Below are positions 8,968-16,735 of a stretch of DNA of 64,000 nucleotides, piece after piece. The DNA lies in the NCBI GenBank assembly GCA_046349085.1, contig JAXMDA010000008.1, positions 116,142-180,141 of the forward strand, read 5' to 3'. The notes under the pieces were generated by a model. It ran no database searches. It saw only the letters and a list, made by a program, of their open reading frames with translations, and had not been told where the DNA came from. The stretch comes from JAJXWB01 sp046349085. Lineage in GTDB: Bacteria; Pseudomonadota; Alphaproteobacteria; Rhizobiales; Beijerinckiaceae. Positions within the stretch are counted from its first letter, which is position 1; each line of letters opens with the position of its first letter. A program made the translations under genes and the position numbers.

Positions 8968-9465
8968 CTAGTTGCAGACCTGAACGCGCCGGCGGCCGAG
9001 ATAATTGCCCCAGGAGTCGTACGCCGGCTGGCGAACCCAGTAGCAGCCGCCGTAGACCGGCGCGGGCGCGGGGTAGTAGTAGCCGGAGTCCGCAGCCGCC
9101 GCGGCGCCCATCGCGCCGATGACGCCGCCGATAATGCCGACCGCCGCCGCCGCTCCGGGATCGTACCCCCAGCCGCCGCCCCGGTAGACGCCGCCCCGGT
9201 ACACGCCGCCGCGATAGACGCCGCCGCGCGCGACACGGCCGCCGCCCGCAAACGCGCCGCCGCCGCGTACGCCCGGCGCGACGCGGCCCCCGCGCCGCCC
9301 TTGCGTCTTGACGATCAGATCGTTCGAAACGTCGCCTGCGGCGATCGCGTCCCGTGAAACCGCCGATCCGGCCATGCCGAGCGGAGCCGCCGTGGCCGGC
9401 GCCATCCATGCGAAGGAAACGCCAGCGAGCAATGCAGCGCCCGCAAGCAGCGACCTGTTTTTCAT
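8968..9465 (-). CDS. Exported Gly/Tyr-rich repeat protein, function unknown
   Basis: A 165-residue secreted protein. Residues 1-27 are a signal peptide ending around ATA-A. A basic, glycine-rich region follows (RRGGRVAPGVRGGGAFAGGG) and leads into three copies of GGVYR, then a hydrophobic Gly/Ala stretch (IIGGVIGAMGAAAAA) and a C-terminal part with YYPAPAPVYGGCYWVRQP and two cysteines. Similar glycine-rich exported proteins are frequent in Hyphomicrobiales; none is known to me to have an assigned role. The ATG at 9465 has AAGGGGG upstream; an in-frame codon at 9486 is less likely because the signal peptide starts at 9465. Confidence 0.75.
   Translation of the reverse strand: MKNRSLLAGAALLAGVSFAWMAPATAAPLGMAGSAVSRDAIAAGDVSNDLIVKTQGRRGGRVAPGVRGGGAFAGGGRVARGGVYRGGVYRGGVYRGGGWGYDPGAAAAVGIIGGVIGAMGAAAAADSGYYYPAPAPVYGGCYWVRQPAYDSWGNYLGRRRVQVCN
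9181..9231 (-). repeat. Tandem 15-bp repeats encoding GGVYR
   Basis: Three near-identical 15-base units within the exported Gly-rich gene encode the repeated pentapeptide GGVYR. Differences between units are mostly silent (TAC/TAT, third-position changes), which suggests that selection keeps the peptide. Confidence 0.7.
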
Positions 9466-9623
9466 GACTGCCCCCTTATTTTGCACTTCGGCGCGATACC
9501 CAGCGCCGTTCTCAGCCTATGGCCAGGCGGCGGCTTCGCAAGGCGTCGCGGTCAAGGACCGCGGCGGCGCCATGTGACATACTGATGCAGCAGTTTGCGT
9601 TCCGAGCCCAGCCGCCCTGCATT

Positions 9624-10394
9624 TCAGAACGCGCCGAGGCCCTTGAGGCCGTCCCAGATCAGCTTGAGCCCGACGACGAAGGTCATGACGTAGACGAAGC
9701 TGTAGAAGAAGCCCGCCTGTACCCGCCGCACGAGCCAGACGCCGGCAAAGGTTGCGGCGATGGCGATCGGAAACAGGCTCGCCGACACTGCGAAATTCTC
9801 GAGGGACACCTGGCCGAGCGCGGCGAAGGCGGCGAACTTGATGAGATTGACCGCCGCAAACACCATCGTCTGCACGCCGGCGTAAGTCTGGGGCTTGAGA
9901 CGTTGCGGCAGAACATAGACCTGGAAGGGCGGCGAGCCGGCGTTGGCGATGAAGCTCGTGAAGCCCAGGCACGCGCCCCAGAAAATTCCCGGCGCGAGGC
10001 GGGCGGGTTGCGGCTCCCCAGCGCGCCCGCCTTTACGCAGCCAGGAATAGAGCACGAAGCCCGACGCGATCAGGCCGACGATGAGCAGGACGGCGGCGTT
10101 CGAGACATGCGCGGCAAGAAGCGCGCCGGCGGCGATGCCGATCAGCGAGCCGCCGAGCAGGACGCCGACGACGCGGCGGTCGAAATCATGGCGGTAGAAC
10201 CAGACGCTGACCATGTCCTGAACGATGAGGATCGGCAGCATGATGGCGGCGGCGCGGAGCGGCGGGCTGACGAGGGCGAGCAGCGGCAGGGAGAGGGTGG
10301 CGAGGCCCGCAAAACCGCCCTTGGACAGGCCGACGAGGATGACCGCCGGCGTGGCCGCGGCATAGAATATCCAGCTCTCGGGAAGGCCATACAT
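9624..10394 (-). CDS. TauE/SafE-family membrane permease
   Basis: A 256-residue integral membrane protein with about eight hydrophobic segments, of the TauE/SafE (UPF0721) family, whose members export sulfite, sulfoacetate or related organosulfonates. The N-terminal half has the family glycine motif VGLSKGGFAGLATLSLPLLA and the second half the matching FTSFIANAGSPPFQVYVLP repeat. The substrate is not known. It is divergent from prpE; the 168 bases between them carry both promoters. Confidence 0.85.
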   Translation of the reverse strand: MYGLPESWIFYAAATPAVILVGLSKGGFAGLATLSLPLLALVSPPLRAAAIMLPILIVQDMVSVWFYRHDFDRRVVGVLLGGSLIGIAAGALLAAHVSNAAVLLIVGLIASGFVLYSWLRKGGRAGEPQPARLAPGIFWGACLGFTSFIANAGSPPFQVYVLPQRLKPQTYAGVQTMVFAAVNLIKFAAFAALGQVSLENFAVSASLFPIAIAATFAGVWLVRRVQAGFFYSFVYVMTFVVGLKLIWDGLKGLGAF

Positions 10395-10562
10395 CGCGGG
10401 CGACAGTCCTTTTTCCCGCCTATAGCCTAAGAGCTAAAGGCCGCGCCATTGCATTCGCCTGTGACGGACGCCATGAATCCGCGCAGCCGGATAATGTCGA
10501 GCGCGCGTTGAGCGAAAACCGGCGACCGCTTTTCGCTGCGCGCTCTGTCGCGGGAGGGACCG

Positions 10563-12464
10563 ATGTCGAGCCGTTACACGCAAGTCTATGGCCAGTGGAA
10601 GAGGGACCCGGAAGGCTTCTGGGCGGAGGCCGCGAAAGAGATCGACTGGATCAAGGCGCCGACCAAGATCTTCGACAAGGACGCGGGCGTCTATGGCCGC
10701 TGGTTTCCCGACGCCACCTGCAACACCTGCTACAACGCGCTCGACCGCCACGTGAAGGGCGGGCGCGCCAGCCAGCGCGCGCTGGTCTACGATTCCCCCG
10801 TCACCGGGCAGGCGCGCAACTACACCTACGCCGAGGCGCTGGAGGAAGTCGCCACTCTCGCGGCGGTGCTGAAGAACCTCGGCGTCGGCAAGGGCGATCG
10901 CGTCATCGTCTACATGCCGATGATCCCGGAAGCCGTTTTCGCCATGCTCGCCTGCGCGCGCATCGGGGCGATCCATTCGGTGGTGTTCGGCGGCTTCGCG
11001 GCCAAGGAGCTTGCGACCCGCATCGACGACGCCAAGCCGAAGGCGGTGATGGCCGCCTCCTGCGGCATCGAGCCCGGCCGCGTCGTGCACTACAAGCCGC
11101 TGCTCGACCAGGCGATCGAGCTTTCGTCCAACAGGCCGTCCGCGGTCCTCATGCTGCAGCGTCCGCAGTCGCAGGCGGCGATGCAGGCGGGCCGCGACCA
11201 CGACTGGGCCGACCTCGTCGCCAAGGCGAAGGCGGCCGGCCAAACGGCGGATTGCGTTGAACTCGCCGCGACCGATCCGCTCTACGTGCTCTACACCTCC
11301 GGCACGACGGGCGTGCCCAAGGGCGTGGTGCGCGACAACGGCGGGCACATGGTCGCGCTGAAATGGTCGATGAAGGGGCTCTACGGCATCGAGCCGGGCG
11401 AAGCCTTCTGGGCGGCCTCCGACGTCGGCTGGGTTGTTGGCCATTCCTACATCGTCTACGCGCCTCTGCTGCACGGCGCGACGACCATCGTCTACGAAGG
11501 CAAGCCGGTCGGCACGCCCGATCCCGGCGCGTTCTGGCGCATGATCTCCGAACACAAGATCGCCGCGCTGTTCACCGCGCCGACGGCGTTCCGCGCGATC
11601 AAGAAGGAAGATCCGAAGGCGGAATTCCTCAAGCCCTACGACCTGTCGTGCATGCGCACGCTGTTCCTGGCGGGCGAGCGCGCCGATCCCGACACGATCC
11701 ACTGGGCCGAGGACATTCTGAAGAAGCCGGTGATCGACCATTGGTGGCAGACCGAAACCGGCTGGTGCATCGTCGGCAATCCCGTCGGGCTCGGGCAATT
11801 GCCGGTCAAGTACGGGTCGCCGACCGTGCCGATGCCGGGTTACGACGTGCAGATCGTCGACGAGGGCGCCAAGCCCGTGCCGGCCGGCACGATGGGCTCG
11901 ATCGTGGTGAAGCTGCCGCTGCCGCCCGGCTGCCTGCCGACGCTGTGGCAGAACGACAAGCGCATGGTCGAGAGCTACCTCGAGGAGTTCCCGGGCTTCT
12001 ACAAGACCGCGGACGCTGGCTTCGTCGACGAGGACGGCTATCTCTACATCATGGGCCGCACCGACGACATCATCAACGTCGCCGGCCATCGCCTGTCGAC
12101 GGGCGGCATGGAGGAAGTGCTCGCCTCGCATCCCGACGTCGCGGAATGCGCGGTCATCGGCATCAAGGACAATCTCAAGGGCGAGCAGCCCTGCGGCTTC
12201 GTCGTGCTGAAGGCCGGAGTCGCCAAGCCGCACGAGCAGATCGAGAAAGAGATCGTCGCTCTCGTGCGCGAAAAGATCGGGCCGGTCGCCGCCTTCAAGA
12301 TCGCGGTCTGCGTCGATCGCCTGCCGAAGACGCGCTCGGGCAAGATTCTTCGCGCCACCATGAAGAAGATCGCGGACCACGACGAATGGTCGATGCCCGC
12401 GACCATCGACGATCCCGCGATCCTCGACGAGATCGCCAGCGCCCTGAAGAGCCACGGGGTCTGA
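10563..12464 (+). CDS. prpE: Propionyl-CoA synthetase
   Basis: A 633-residue AMP-forming ligase of the acetyl-/propionyl-CoA synthetase group. It has the N-terminal ACAS region (YTQVYGQWKRDPEGFW, typical of PrpE rather than Acs), VFGGFAAKELATRI, the P-loop YTSGTTGVPKG, the DVGWVVGHSYIVYAPL segment, WWQTETGW and the C-terminal RSGKILR with the catalytic, acetylatable lysine. PrpE converts propionate, CoA and ATP to propionyl-CoA. No prpBCD genes are adjacent, so it probably serves propionate salvage through methylmalonyl-CoA or ethylmalonyl-type routes. A GGGAGGG site precedes the ATG. A long perfect hairpin follows the stop codon. Confidence 0.9.
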   Translation: MSSRYTQVYGQWKRDPEGFWAEAAKEIDWIKAPTKIFDKDAGVYGRWFPDATCNTCYNALDRHVKGGRASQRALVYDSPVTGQARNYTYAEALEEVATLAAVLKNLGVGKGDRVIVYMPMIPEAVFAMLACARIGAIHSVVFGGFAAKELATRIDDAKPKAVMAASCGIEPGRVVHYKPLLDQAIELSSNRPSAVLMLQRPQSQAAMQAGRDHDWADLVAKAKAAGQTADCVELAATDPLYVLYTSGTTGVPKGVVRDNGGHMVALKWSMKGLYGIEPGEAFWAASDVGWVVGHSYIVYAPLLHGATTIVYEGKPVGTPDPGAFWRMISEHKIAALFTAPTAFRAIKKEDPKAEFLKPYDLSCMRTLFLAGERADPDTIHWAEDILKKPVIDHWWQTETGWCIVGNPVGLGQLPVKYGSPTVPMPGYDVQIVDEGAKPVPAGTMGSIVVKLPLPPGCLPTLWQNDKRMVESYLEEFPGFYKTADAGFVDEDGYLYIMGRTDDIINVAGHRLSTGGMEEVLASHPDVAECAVIGIKDNLKGEQPCGFVVLKAGVAKPHEQIEKEIVALVREKIGPVAAFKIAVCVDRLPKTRSGKILRATMKKIADHDEWSMPATIDDPAILDEIASALKSHGV

Positions 12465-12471
12465 CGCGCAA

Positions 12472-12495
12472 GGCGCGGGTCTCGGGACCCGCGCC
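12472..12495 (+). terminator. Hairpin after prpE, possible terminator
   Basis: A 10-bp perfect stem (GGCGCGGGTC with GACCCGCGCC, loop TCGG) lies 8 bases past the prpE stop codon. There is no T run, so termination is likely weak or the hairpin only stabilises the mRNA end. Confidence 0.45.
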
Positions 12496-12552
12496 TCTGG
12501 CTCGATTGTCGGCGGCGGCGCTCTACCTTCGTGTGCAGACACGGAGGCGCCC

Positions 12553-12921
12553 ATGCACGCAGCTCTCAAGACCCCGGGACCCGATCATCCGATCACCATC
12601 ACGCCGTCGCCAGCGCGCGTGCGTGTGCGCTTCAACGGCAAGGTCGTCGCCGAGACCACGCGCGCCCTCGAATTGAAGGAGGAGGGCTACCGGCTCGTGC
12701 GCTATATCCCGCGCGCCGATATCGACATGCGCTTCTTCGAGCGCACGACGCGCGTCACGCATTGCCCCTACAAGGGCGACGCCAATTATTTCTCCCTGGT
12801 CGACAAGGACGTGCGCGCCGACAACGCCGTATGGACCTACGAGCATCCCGGCACGGCCGTCGCCGCCATCGCCGGTCATTTGGCCTTCTATCCCAGCAGG
12901 GTGGAGATCGAGGCGCTGTAG
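12553..12921 (+). CDS. DUF427 domain protein
   Basis: A 122-residue protein of the DUF427 family (PF04248), a small beta-rich fold. The family signature is present: RVRVRFNGKVVAETTRAL near the start, YIPRADIDMRFFERT, HCPYKGDANYFSL and a C-terminal HLAFYPSRVEI. Family members are found in many bacteria and fungi with no proven biochemical role. The ATG has GGAGG nine bases upstream. It follows prpE by 88 bases on the same strand. Confidence 0.87.
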   Translation: MHAALKTPGPDHPITITPSPARVRVRFNGKVVAETTRALELKEEGYRLVRYIPRADIDMRFFERTTRVTHCPYKGDANYFSLVDKDVRADNAVWTYEHPGTAVAAIAGHLAFYPSRVEIEAL

Positions 12922-13001
12922 CTTCGTCGCCTGGCGCGGTCGCCGTTGCGCGGCCGGGCGCCCTATATAAGCGCCTACCGCAACATCCCGGGAGAAGCGC
13001 C

Positions 13002-14147
13002 ATGGCGCTGCGCACCGTCGCATGGAGCGGGCTGGGGGTCATCGTTGTCGGGGCAGCCCTGTTCGCGGGGTGGATGTCGACATTGCCGGGGCGCGCGCCG
13101 AATATGGGCGCGCCGGCGATCTCCTCCGGGGAAATCGCCTCCGACATCGCGGCGCTGAAGCCGCCGAAACGCGCGCGCCCGCTCGTCGCGATCGTCGGCC
13201 TCAACGATGCGACCGAGACGACCGACTATCTCATGCCGTACGGCGTGCTGAAGCGCGCCGACGTCGCCGACGTCGTGGCAGTGGCGAGCGCGCCGGGACC
13301 GGTGAAACTGTTTCCCGCGCTGAAGGTCGCGCCGGATGCGACGATCGCCGATTTCGACGCACAACATCCGGACGGCGCCGACTATGTCATCGTGCCGGCG
13401 ATGAGCCGCGACGACGATCCCGTCGTGACGAGGTGGCTGCGCGAACAGAAGGCCAAGGGCGCGATCATCATCGGCGTCTGCGCCGGCGCGAAGGTGGTGG
13501 CGGCCGCCGGCCTGCTCGACGGCAGGCAGGCGACGACGCACTGGTACTACGTCGGCGAGCTTCGCAAGAAGCATCCCGACGTCGTCTATGTCGCGGACCG
13601 CAGGATGGTCGTGGACGATGGCGTCGCAACGACGACTGGCGTCACCGCTTCCATGCCGATGTCGCTGACGCTGATCGAAGCGATCGCAGGTCGGCCGAAA
13701 GCGGAGGACGTCGCGCATGCGCTGGGGCTGAAGGACTGGAGCCTTCGCCATGACAGCGGCGCCTTTGCGCTGACGCGGCCATTCGCGCTGACGGTGACGC
13801 GCAACGTGCTCACGTCCCTCGGCGTAGAGAAGTTCGGCATGGCGCTCGAACCGGGCGTGGACGAACTGTCGCTCGCGCTGGTCGCAGACGCCTGGTCGCG
13901 CACATATCGCTCGCGCGCTCAGACCTTCGCGGCGACGGGCGAACCGCAGACCAGCCGCAACGGGCTGCGCATTTTGCCGGACGTTGTCGCGGCCGACTGG
14001 TCAGGTCCGGCGCTGCCGCGTCTCGAGGGTCGCGCGCCGGCCGAATTTCTCGACCAGGCGCTGGATGCGATTGCGAAGCGGTACGGCGAGCCGACGGCGC
14101 GCGTCGTGGCCATGCAGCTCGAATATCCCGGCCGCGCCGCGCAATGA
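13002..14147 (+). CDS. Membrane-anchored DJ-1/PfpI-family protein
   Basis: A 381-residue protein with one N-terminal membrane segment (residues 8-25) followed by a DJ-1/PfpI (class I glutamine amidotransferase-like) domain. The nucleophile elbow is IIIGVCAGAKVVAAAGLL, with cysteine in the usual place, and the following GVTASMPMSLTLIEAIAG resembles the sensor domains of GATase1-type AraC regulators (FtrA-like). No DNA-binding domain follows; the last 130 residues match nothing I recognise. It probably faces the periplasm. The ATG at 13002 has GGAGA six bases upstream; the open frame continues upstream but overlaps the DUF427 gene. Confidence 0.78.
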   Translation: MALRTVAWSGLGVIVVGAALFAGWMSTLPGRAPNMGAPAISSGEIASDIAALKPPKRARPLVAIVGLNDATETTDYLMPYGVLKRADVADVVAVASAPGPVKLFPALKVAPDATIADFDAQHPDGADYVIVPAMSRDDDPVVTRWLREQKAKGAIIIGVCAGAKVVAAAGLLDGRQATTHWYYVGELRKKHPDVVYVADRRMVVDDGVATTTGVTASMPMSLTLIEAIAGRPKAEDVAHALGLKDWSLRHDSGAFALTRPFALTVTRNVLTSLGVEKFGMALEPGVDELSLALVADAWSRTYRSRAQTFAATGEPQTSRNGLRILPDVVAADWSGPALPRLEGRAPAEFLDQALDAIAKRYGEPTARVVAMQLEYPGRAAQ

Positions 14148-14321
14148 CTGCCGCCGCTGCGCCGCCTTCGGGACCGCAGCCGCGGGCCGCGCTCTACGTG
14201 CGAGGCAGGGGCAGAAAATCTACCTAATTGTGACCGGCGCCTCTCTTCCGCCGCGCTCTTGCGCCCTATTTGAAGAACTGCGTGCGTTCGTATCGCGTCA
14301 GCATGAAATCGGGATGGAACC

Positions 14322-15224
14322 ATGAAGGCGGGAGCGATTCTGGCCGTCTTGACGACGACGGCCATCGGAGCGCCGGCCGCGCTGGGGGCTCCGGCGATCG
14401 GCGAGGCGACGGACGTCGCGCGCAACACGCTGCTCGACGGGCAGGGCGCGCGTCGGCCGATCGAGCGCGGCGACGCGGTGGCGGCCAACAATACGATCTC
14501 CACGGACGCTCAGGGCAGGGCGGCCTTCCGCTTCGTCGACGACACACGCCTGTCGGTCGGCCCGAATTCCAGCGTGCGCCTCGATAAGTTCGTGTTCGAC
14601 GGCGACGCCGGCCCGTCTTCTTTCGTCATTCGGGCGACGAAGGGCGTGCTGCGCTTCTCGACGGGCCGCGGCGAGCACGAGGCCTATCGCATCCAGACGC
14701 CGGCGGCGACGATCGGCGTGCGCGGCACGGATTTCGACGTGAAGATCGACGGCGAGGAGGTTCGCGTTTCGGTGACCGATGGCGAAGTCGTGCTTTGCCC
14801 TAACCGGGGCAGGGCCGGCTTTGCCGATTGCGTGGAATGCCGCGCCGGCTTCTCGATCCTGTCGAGCCGCACGCGCGCGCGCATCGTGCCGACGAGTTCG
14901 CTCCCGCAAATCCGCGCAGGATCGCTGCTGCCGCTGCCCTCGCTCGCCGGCGCGCTGCCGGGCGGCCTGCAGGGCATCGGCAATCTGGGTCAGGCGGCAG
15001 TCGGCGGCGCTGCGGGCGCTGTCGGCAATGTCGGCGCCGCCGCCGGAAATGTCGTGGGCGCCGCAGGCGATGTCGCGGGGGCGGCCGGCAGCGCGGCCGC
15101 GGGCGCCGTGGGCAATGTCGGCGGAACGGTGGGCGGCGTGATCGGCGGCGTCAACGGCGCCGTCGGCGGACTTGGCGGCGGGATCGGCCGCACGCTCGGC
15201 GGCCTGCCGCGCATCGGGCGCTGA
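14322..15224 (+). CDS. FecR-domain exported protein with Gly/Ala/Val repeat tail
   Basis: A 300-residue protein with a signal peptide (residues 1-22, cleavage near ALG-A) and a FecR domain at about 33-150, recognised by GDAVAANNTISTDAQGRAAF, RLSVGPNSSVRLDKFVFDG, TKGVLRFSTG and TPAATIGVRGTDFDVKIDG. FecR domains without a partner sigma factor are common in secreted Hyphomicrobiales proteins. A small cysteine-containing patch (LCPNRGRAGFADCVECRAG) follows. The last 85 residues are built almost only of Gly, Ala, Val and Asn in units such as GAVGNVGAAAGNV. No FecI sigma factor or TonB receptor gene is adjacent. Confidence 0.82.
   Translation: MKAGAILAVLTTTAIGAPAALGAPAIGEATDVARNTLLDGQGARRPIERGDAVAANNTISTDAQGRAAFRFVDDTRLSVGPNSSVRLDKFVFDGDAGPSSFVIRATKGVLRFSTGRGEHEAYRIQTPAATIGVRGTDFDVKIDGEEVRVSVTDGEVVLCPNRGRAGFADCVECRAGFSILSSRTRARIVPTSSLPQIRAGSLLPLPSLAGALPGGLQGIGNLGQAAVGGAAGAVGNVGAAAGNVVGAAGDVAGAAGSAAAGAVGNVGGTVGGVIGGVNGAVGGLGGGIGRTLGGLPRIGR
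14985..15205 (+). repeat. Low-complexity repeat coding for Gly/Ala/Val tail
   Basis: The 3' quarter of the FecR-domain gene consists of degenerate units around GGC-GCC-GTC-GGC-AAT-GTC, encoding GAVGNV-like peptides. The pattern looks like a disordered or fibrous tail. Confidence 0.6.
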
Positions 15225-15233
15225 AAGCTGCCG

Positions 15234-15941
15234 CTATTCCTTGGTCTTCAGGCCCTTGAGCTTGCCGAAGACGCTGGCGACGTCGATCTCTTCCTCGTCC
15301 TCGCGCGGCGCGGCGGGCTTGGGCGCGCCGAAAACCTCTTCCGTCGTGCGCGGCTCGCGGACCGTGGTCGTCTCGGCCGGCAGCAGCGTCTGGCTCGGCT
15401 CCTCGTGGCGGATCGGCGCGTCCTTGGCGGCGCGGGCGACTTCCATGTCGAGGTCGATCTGCGAGCACAGGCCGAGCGTCACCGGGTCCATCGGGGCGAG
15501 CTGCGCCGAATTCCAGTGCGTGCGCTCGCGGATCGCCTGCAGCGTCGTCTTGGTCGTGCCGACGAGGCGCATGATCTGGGCGTCCTTCAGCTCGGGATGG
15601 TTGCGCACGAGCCAGAGGATGGCGTTCGGGCGATCCTGCCGGCGCGACAGCGGCGTGTAGCGCGGGCCGCGGCGCTTGACCTGCGGCAGAACGACCTTCG
15701 ACTGGGCGAGCTTGAGCTGGTAGCCGGAATCCTTCTCGGCGCGGGCGATCTCGTCGCGCGTGAGCTGGCCGGAGGTGATCGGATCGGCGCCGCGGATGCC
15801 GGCGCCCACCTCGCCGTCGGCGATGCCCTTCACCTCGAGCGGGTGAAGTTTGCAGAAGCTGGCGATCTGATCGAAGGTCAGCGACGTGTTCTCGACCAGC
15901 CAGATCGCGGTCGCCTTCGGCATGAGCGGAGCGTTGCTCAT
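15234..15941 (-). CDS. trcR: Cell-cycle transcriptional regulator TrcR (DUF1013)
   Basis: A 235-residue protein of the TrcR/DUF1013 family (PF06242), found almost only in Alphaproteobacteria and linked to cell-cycle transcription. It starts PLMPKATAIWLVENTSLTFD, with two helix-turn-helix-like regions (residues 10-45 and 100-140, RPNAILWLVRNHPELKDAQI and IMRLVGTTKTTLQAIRERTH) followed by the conserved HWNSAQLAPMDPVTLGLCSQ block. The C-terminal tail is acidic. The ATG has GGAGGAA upstream. It is convergent with the FecR gene and divergent from the DUF1192 gene, a neighbourhood that also includes rcdA. Confidence 0.9.
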   Translation of the reverse strand: MSNAPLMPKATAIWLVENTSLTFDQIASFCKLHPLEVKGIADGEVGAGIRGADPITSGQLTRDEIARAEKDSGYQLKLAQSKVVLPQVKRRGPRYTPLSRRQDRPNAILWLVRNHPELKDAQIMRLVGTTKTTLQAIRERTHWNSAQLAPMDPVTLGLCSQIDLDMEVARAAKDAPIRHEEPSQTLLPAETTTVREPRTTEEVFGAPKPAAPREDEEEIDVASVFGKLKGLKTKE

Positions 15942-16111
15942 ATTTTCCTCCAGAAAGCCGGCGCCTCGGAATCGGACCCAAGCATCGGGGCCCGCCGAAC
16001 CGAAGGCCCGGCCGAGGCTACAGCCTCGATGTAACTGAAATAACGGGATGGCCGCTATATAATCGGGCGCAGGCCCGAAAGCAATCGAAACGACGCCCGG
16101 AAGGAGTGGAT

Positions 16112-16309
16112 ATGGCCATCGAGGACGACATTTTCGCTCAGCCCAAGAAGAAGCCGGAGCACGAGATCGGCCAGCCGCTCGATACGCTCTCGGTCGGGGA
16201 ACTCGCCGAACGAATCGAACTCCTGCGCGCCGAAATCGAGCGGCTCGAAGCCGCCAGGACGGCGAAGGCGGCGTCGGCGGCCGCGGCGGCGGCCTTTTTC
16301 AAGACGTGA
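16112..16309 (+). CDS. DUF1192 small protein
   Basis: A 65-residue protein of the DUF1192 family. It has the conserved start MAIEDDIFAQPKKKPEHEIG, then LDTLSVGELAERIELLRAEI, a short leucine-zipper-like helix, and an alanine-rich end (KAASAAAAAAFFKT). The ATG at 16112 has AAGGAG at 16101-16106; a GTG at 16106 lies inside that site and is unlikely. It is typically found near rcdA, as here. Function unknown. Confidence 0.88.
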   Translation: MAIEDDIFAQPKKKPEHEIGQPLDTLSVGELAERIELLRAEIERLEAARTAKAASAAAAAAFFKT

Positions 16310-16317
16310 GGCGTCGC

Positions 16318-16335
16318 AAAACCGGGCGGTTTTTT
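16318..16335 (+). terminator. Short terminator after the DUF1192 gene
   Basis: AAAACC pairs with GGTTTT across the loop GGGC, followed by further T. It is a weak stem with a T run directly behind the stop codon. Confidence 0.55.
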
Positions 16336-16374
16336 CGCATCGGCGCAATTTGAAGCGCCAAAGGAGTAAATTCA

Positions 16375-16390
16375 TTAACCAAATATTAAC
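16375..16390 (+). promoter_or_regulatory. Perfect CtrA full box
   Basis: The sequence TTAACCAAATATTAAC matches the CtrA consensus TTAA-N7-TTAAC exactly. It lies 23 bases before the first hairpin of the small RNA candidate, with an A/T-rich CTTAATCAT (16402-16410) placed where a -10 element would be. A GAATC (CcrM-type GANTC site) follows at 16426. CtrA boxes at this distance usually activate. Confidence 0.7.
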
Positions 16391-16411
16391 TTTATCGAGG
16401 CCTTAATCATA

Positions 16412-16506
16412 CATTCCGACCTTCGGAATCTCGAGTGGCTCTGTCCACTCTGTTTGACGCCTCCCTGTTGAACTTGCACAGAGCCGCTTTCGGGCGGCTC
16501 TTTTTT
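16412..16506 (+). ncRNA. Candidate small RNA, three hairpins, behind a CtrA box
   Basis: Between the CtrA box and an intrinsic terminator lie about 95 bases with no open reading frame but with clear RNA structure. Hairpin 1: ATTCCGA (16413-16419) with TCGGAAT (16423-16429). Hairpin 2: GAGTGG (16433-16438) with CCACTC (16445-16450). An unpaired CCTCCC, complementary to ribosome binding sites, lies at 16460-16465. Hairpin 3 is the terminator, GAGCCGC with GCGGCTC and six T. This layout is like alphaproteobacterial trans-acting sRNAs such as EcpR1/CcnA, which also expose CU-rich anti-Shine-Dalgarno loops and concern the cell cycle. The family assignment is an inference; the 5' end is estimated. 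Confidence 0.6.
16481..16506 (+). terminator. Intrinsic terminator of the small RNA candidate
   Basis: GAGCCGC (16481-16487) pairs with GCGGCTC (16494-16500), followed by six T. No coding gene lies directly upstream, so it most likely ends a non-coding transcript. The 230 bases between it and rcdA hold short hairpins and no ORF I would support. Confidence 0.8.
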
Positions 16507-16735
16507 AGTGGGCAGCGGCTCCCGAGAGCGCCGCGAACCGCCGGTTTGGCAGGCGCGGCGACCCTCCCATCCATTAACTTGCCGTCCGCAAGCCCCGGAA
16601 AACGGGCTGCGGAGGTTAACCCTAATGAAAACTGAATAAGACAAGCCCCGGTTCTGGCGGCTATATTGCTCCTTGTCGGATCGAACGCCGCCCGAGTGGC
16701 CGGGCGGGTCAAATCGAAACGATGCGGGTGGCGTG

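Noticed and set aside
9181..9231. Short tandem repeats considered as a CRISPR array
   Set aside because: The 15-base units have no spacers and lie within a coding frame that keeps GGVYR.
10434..12569. A 711-codon frame opposite prpE
   Set aside because: Shadow of prpE; low-complexity basic composition and no ribosome site.
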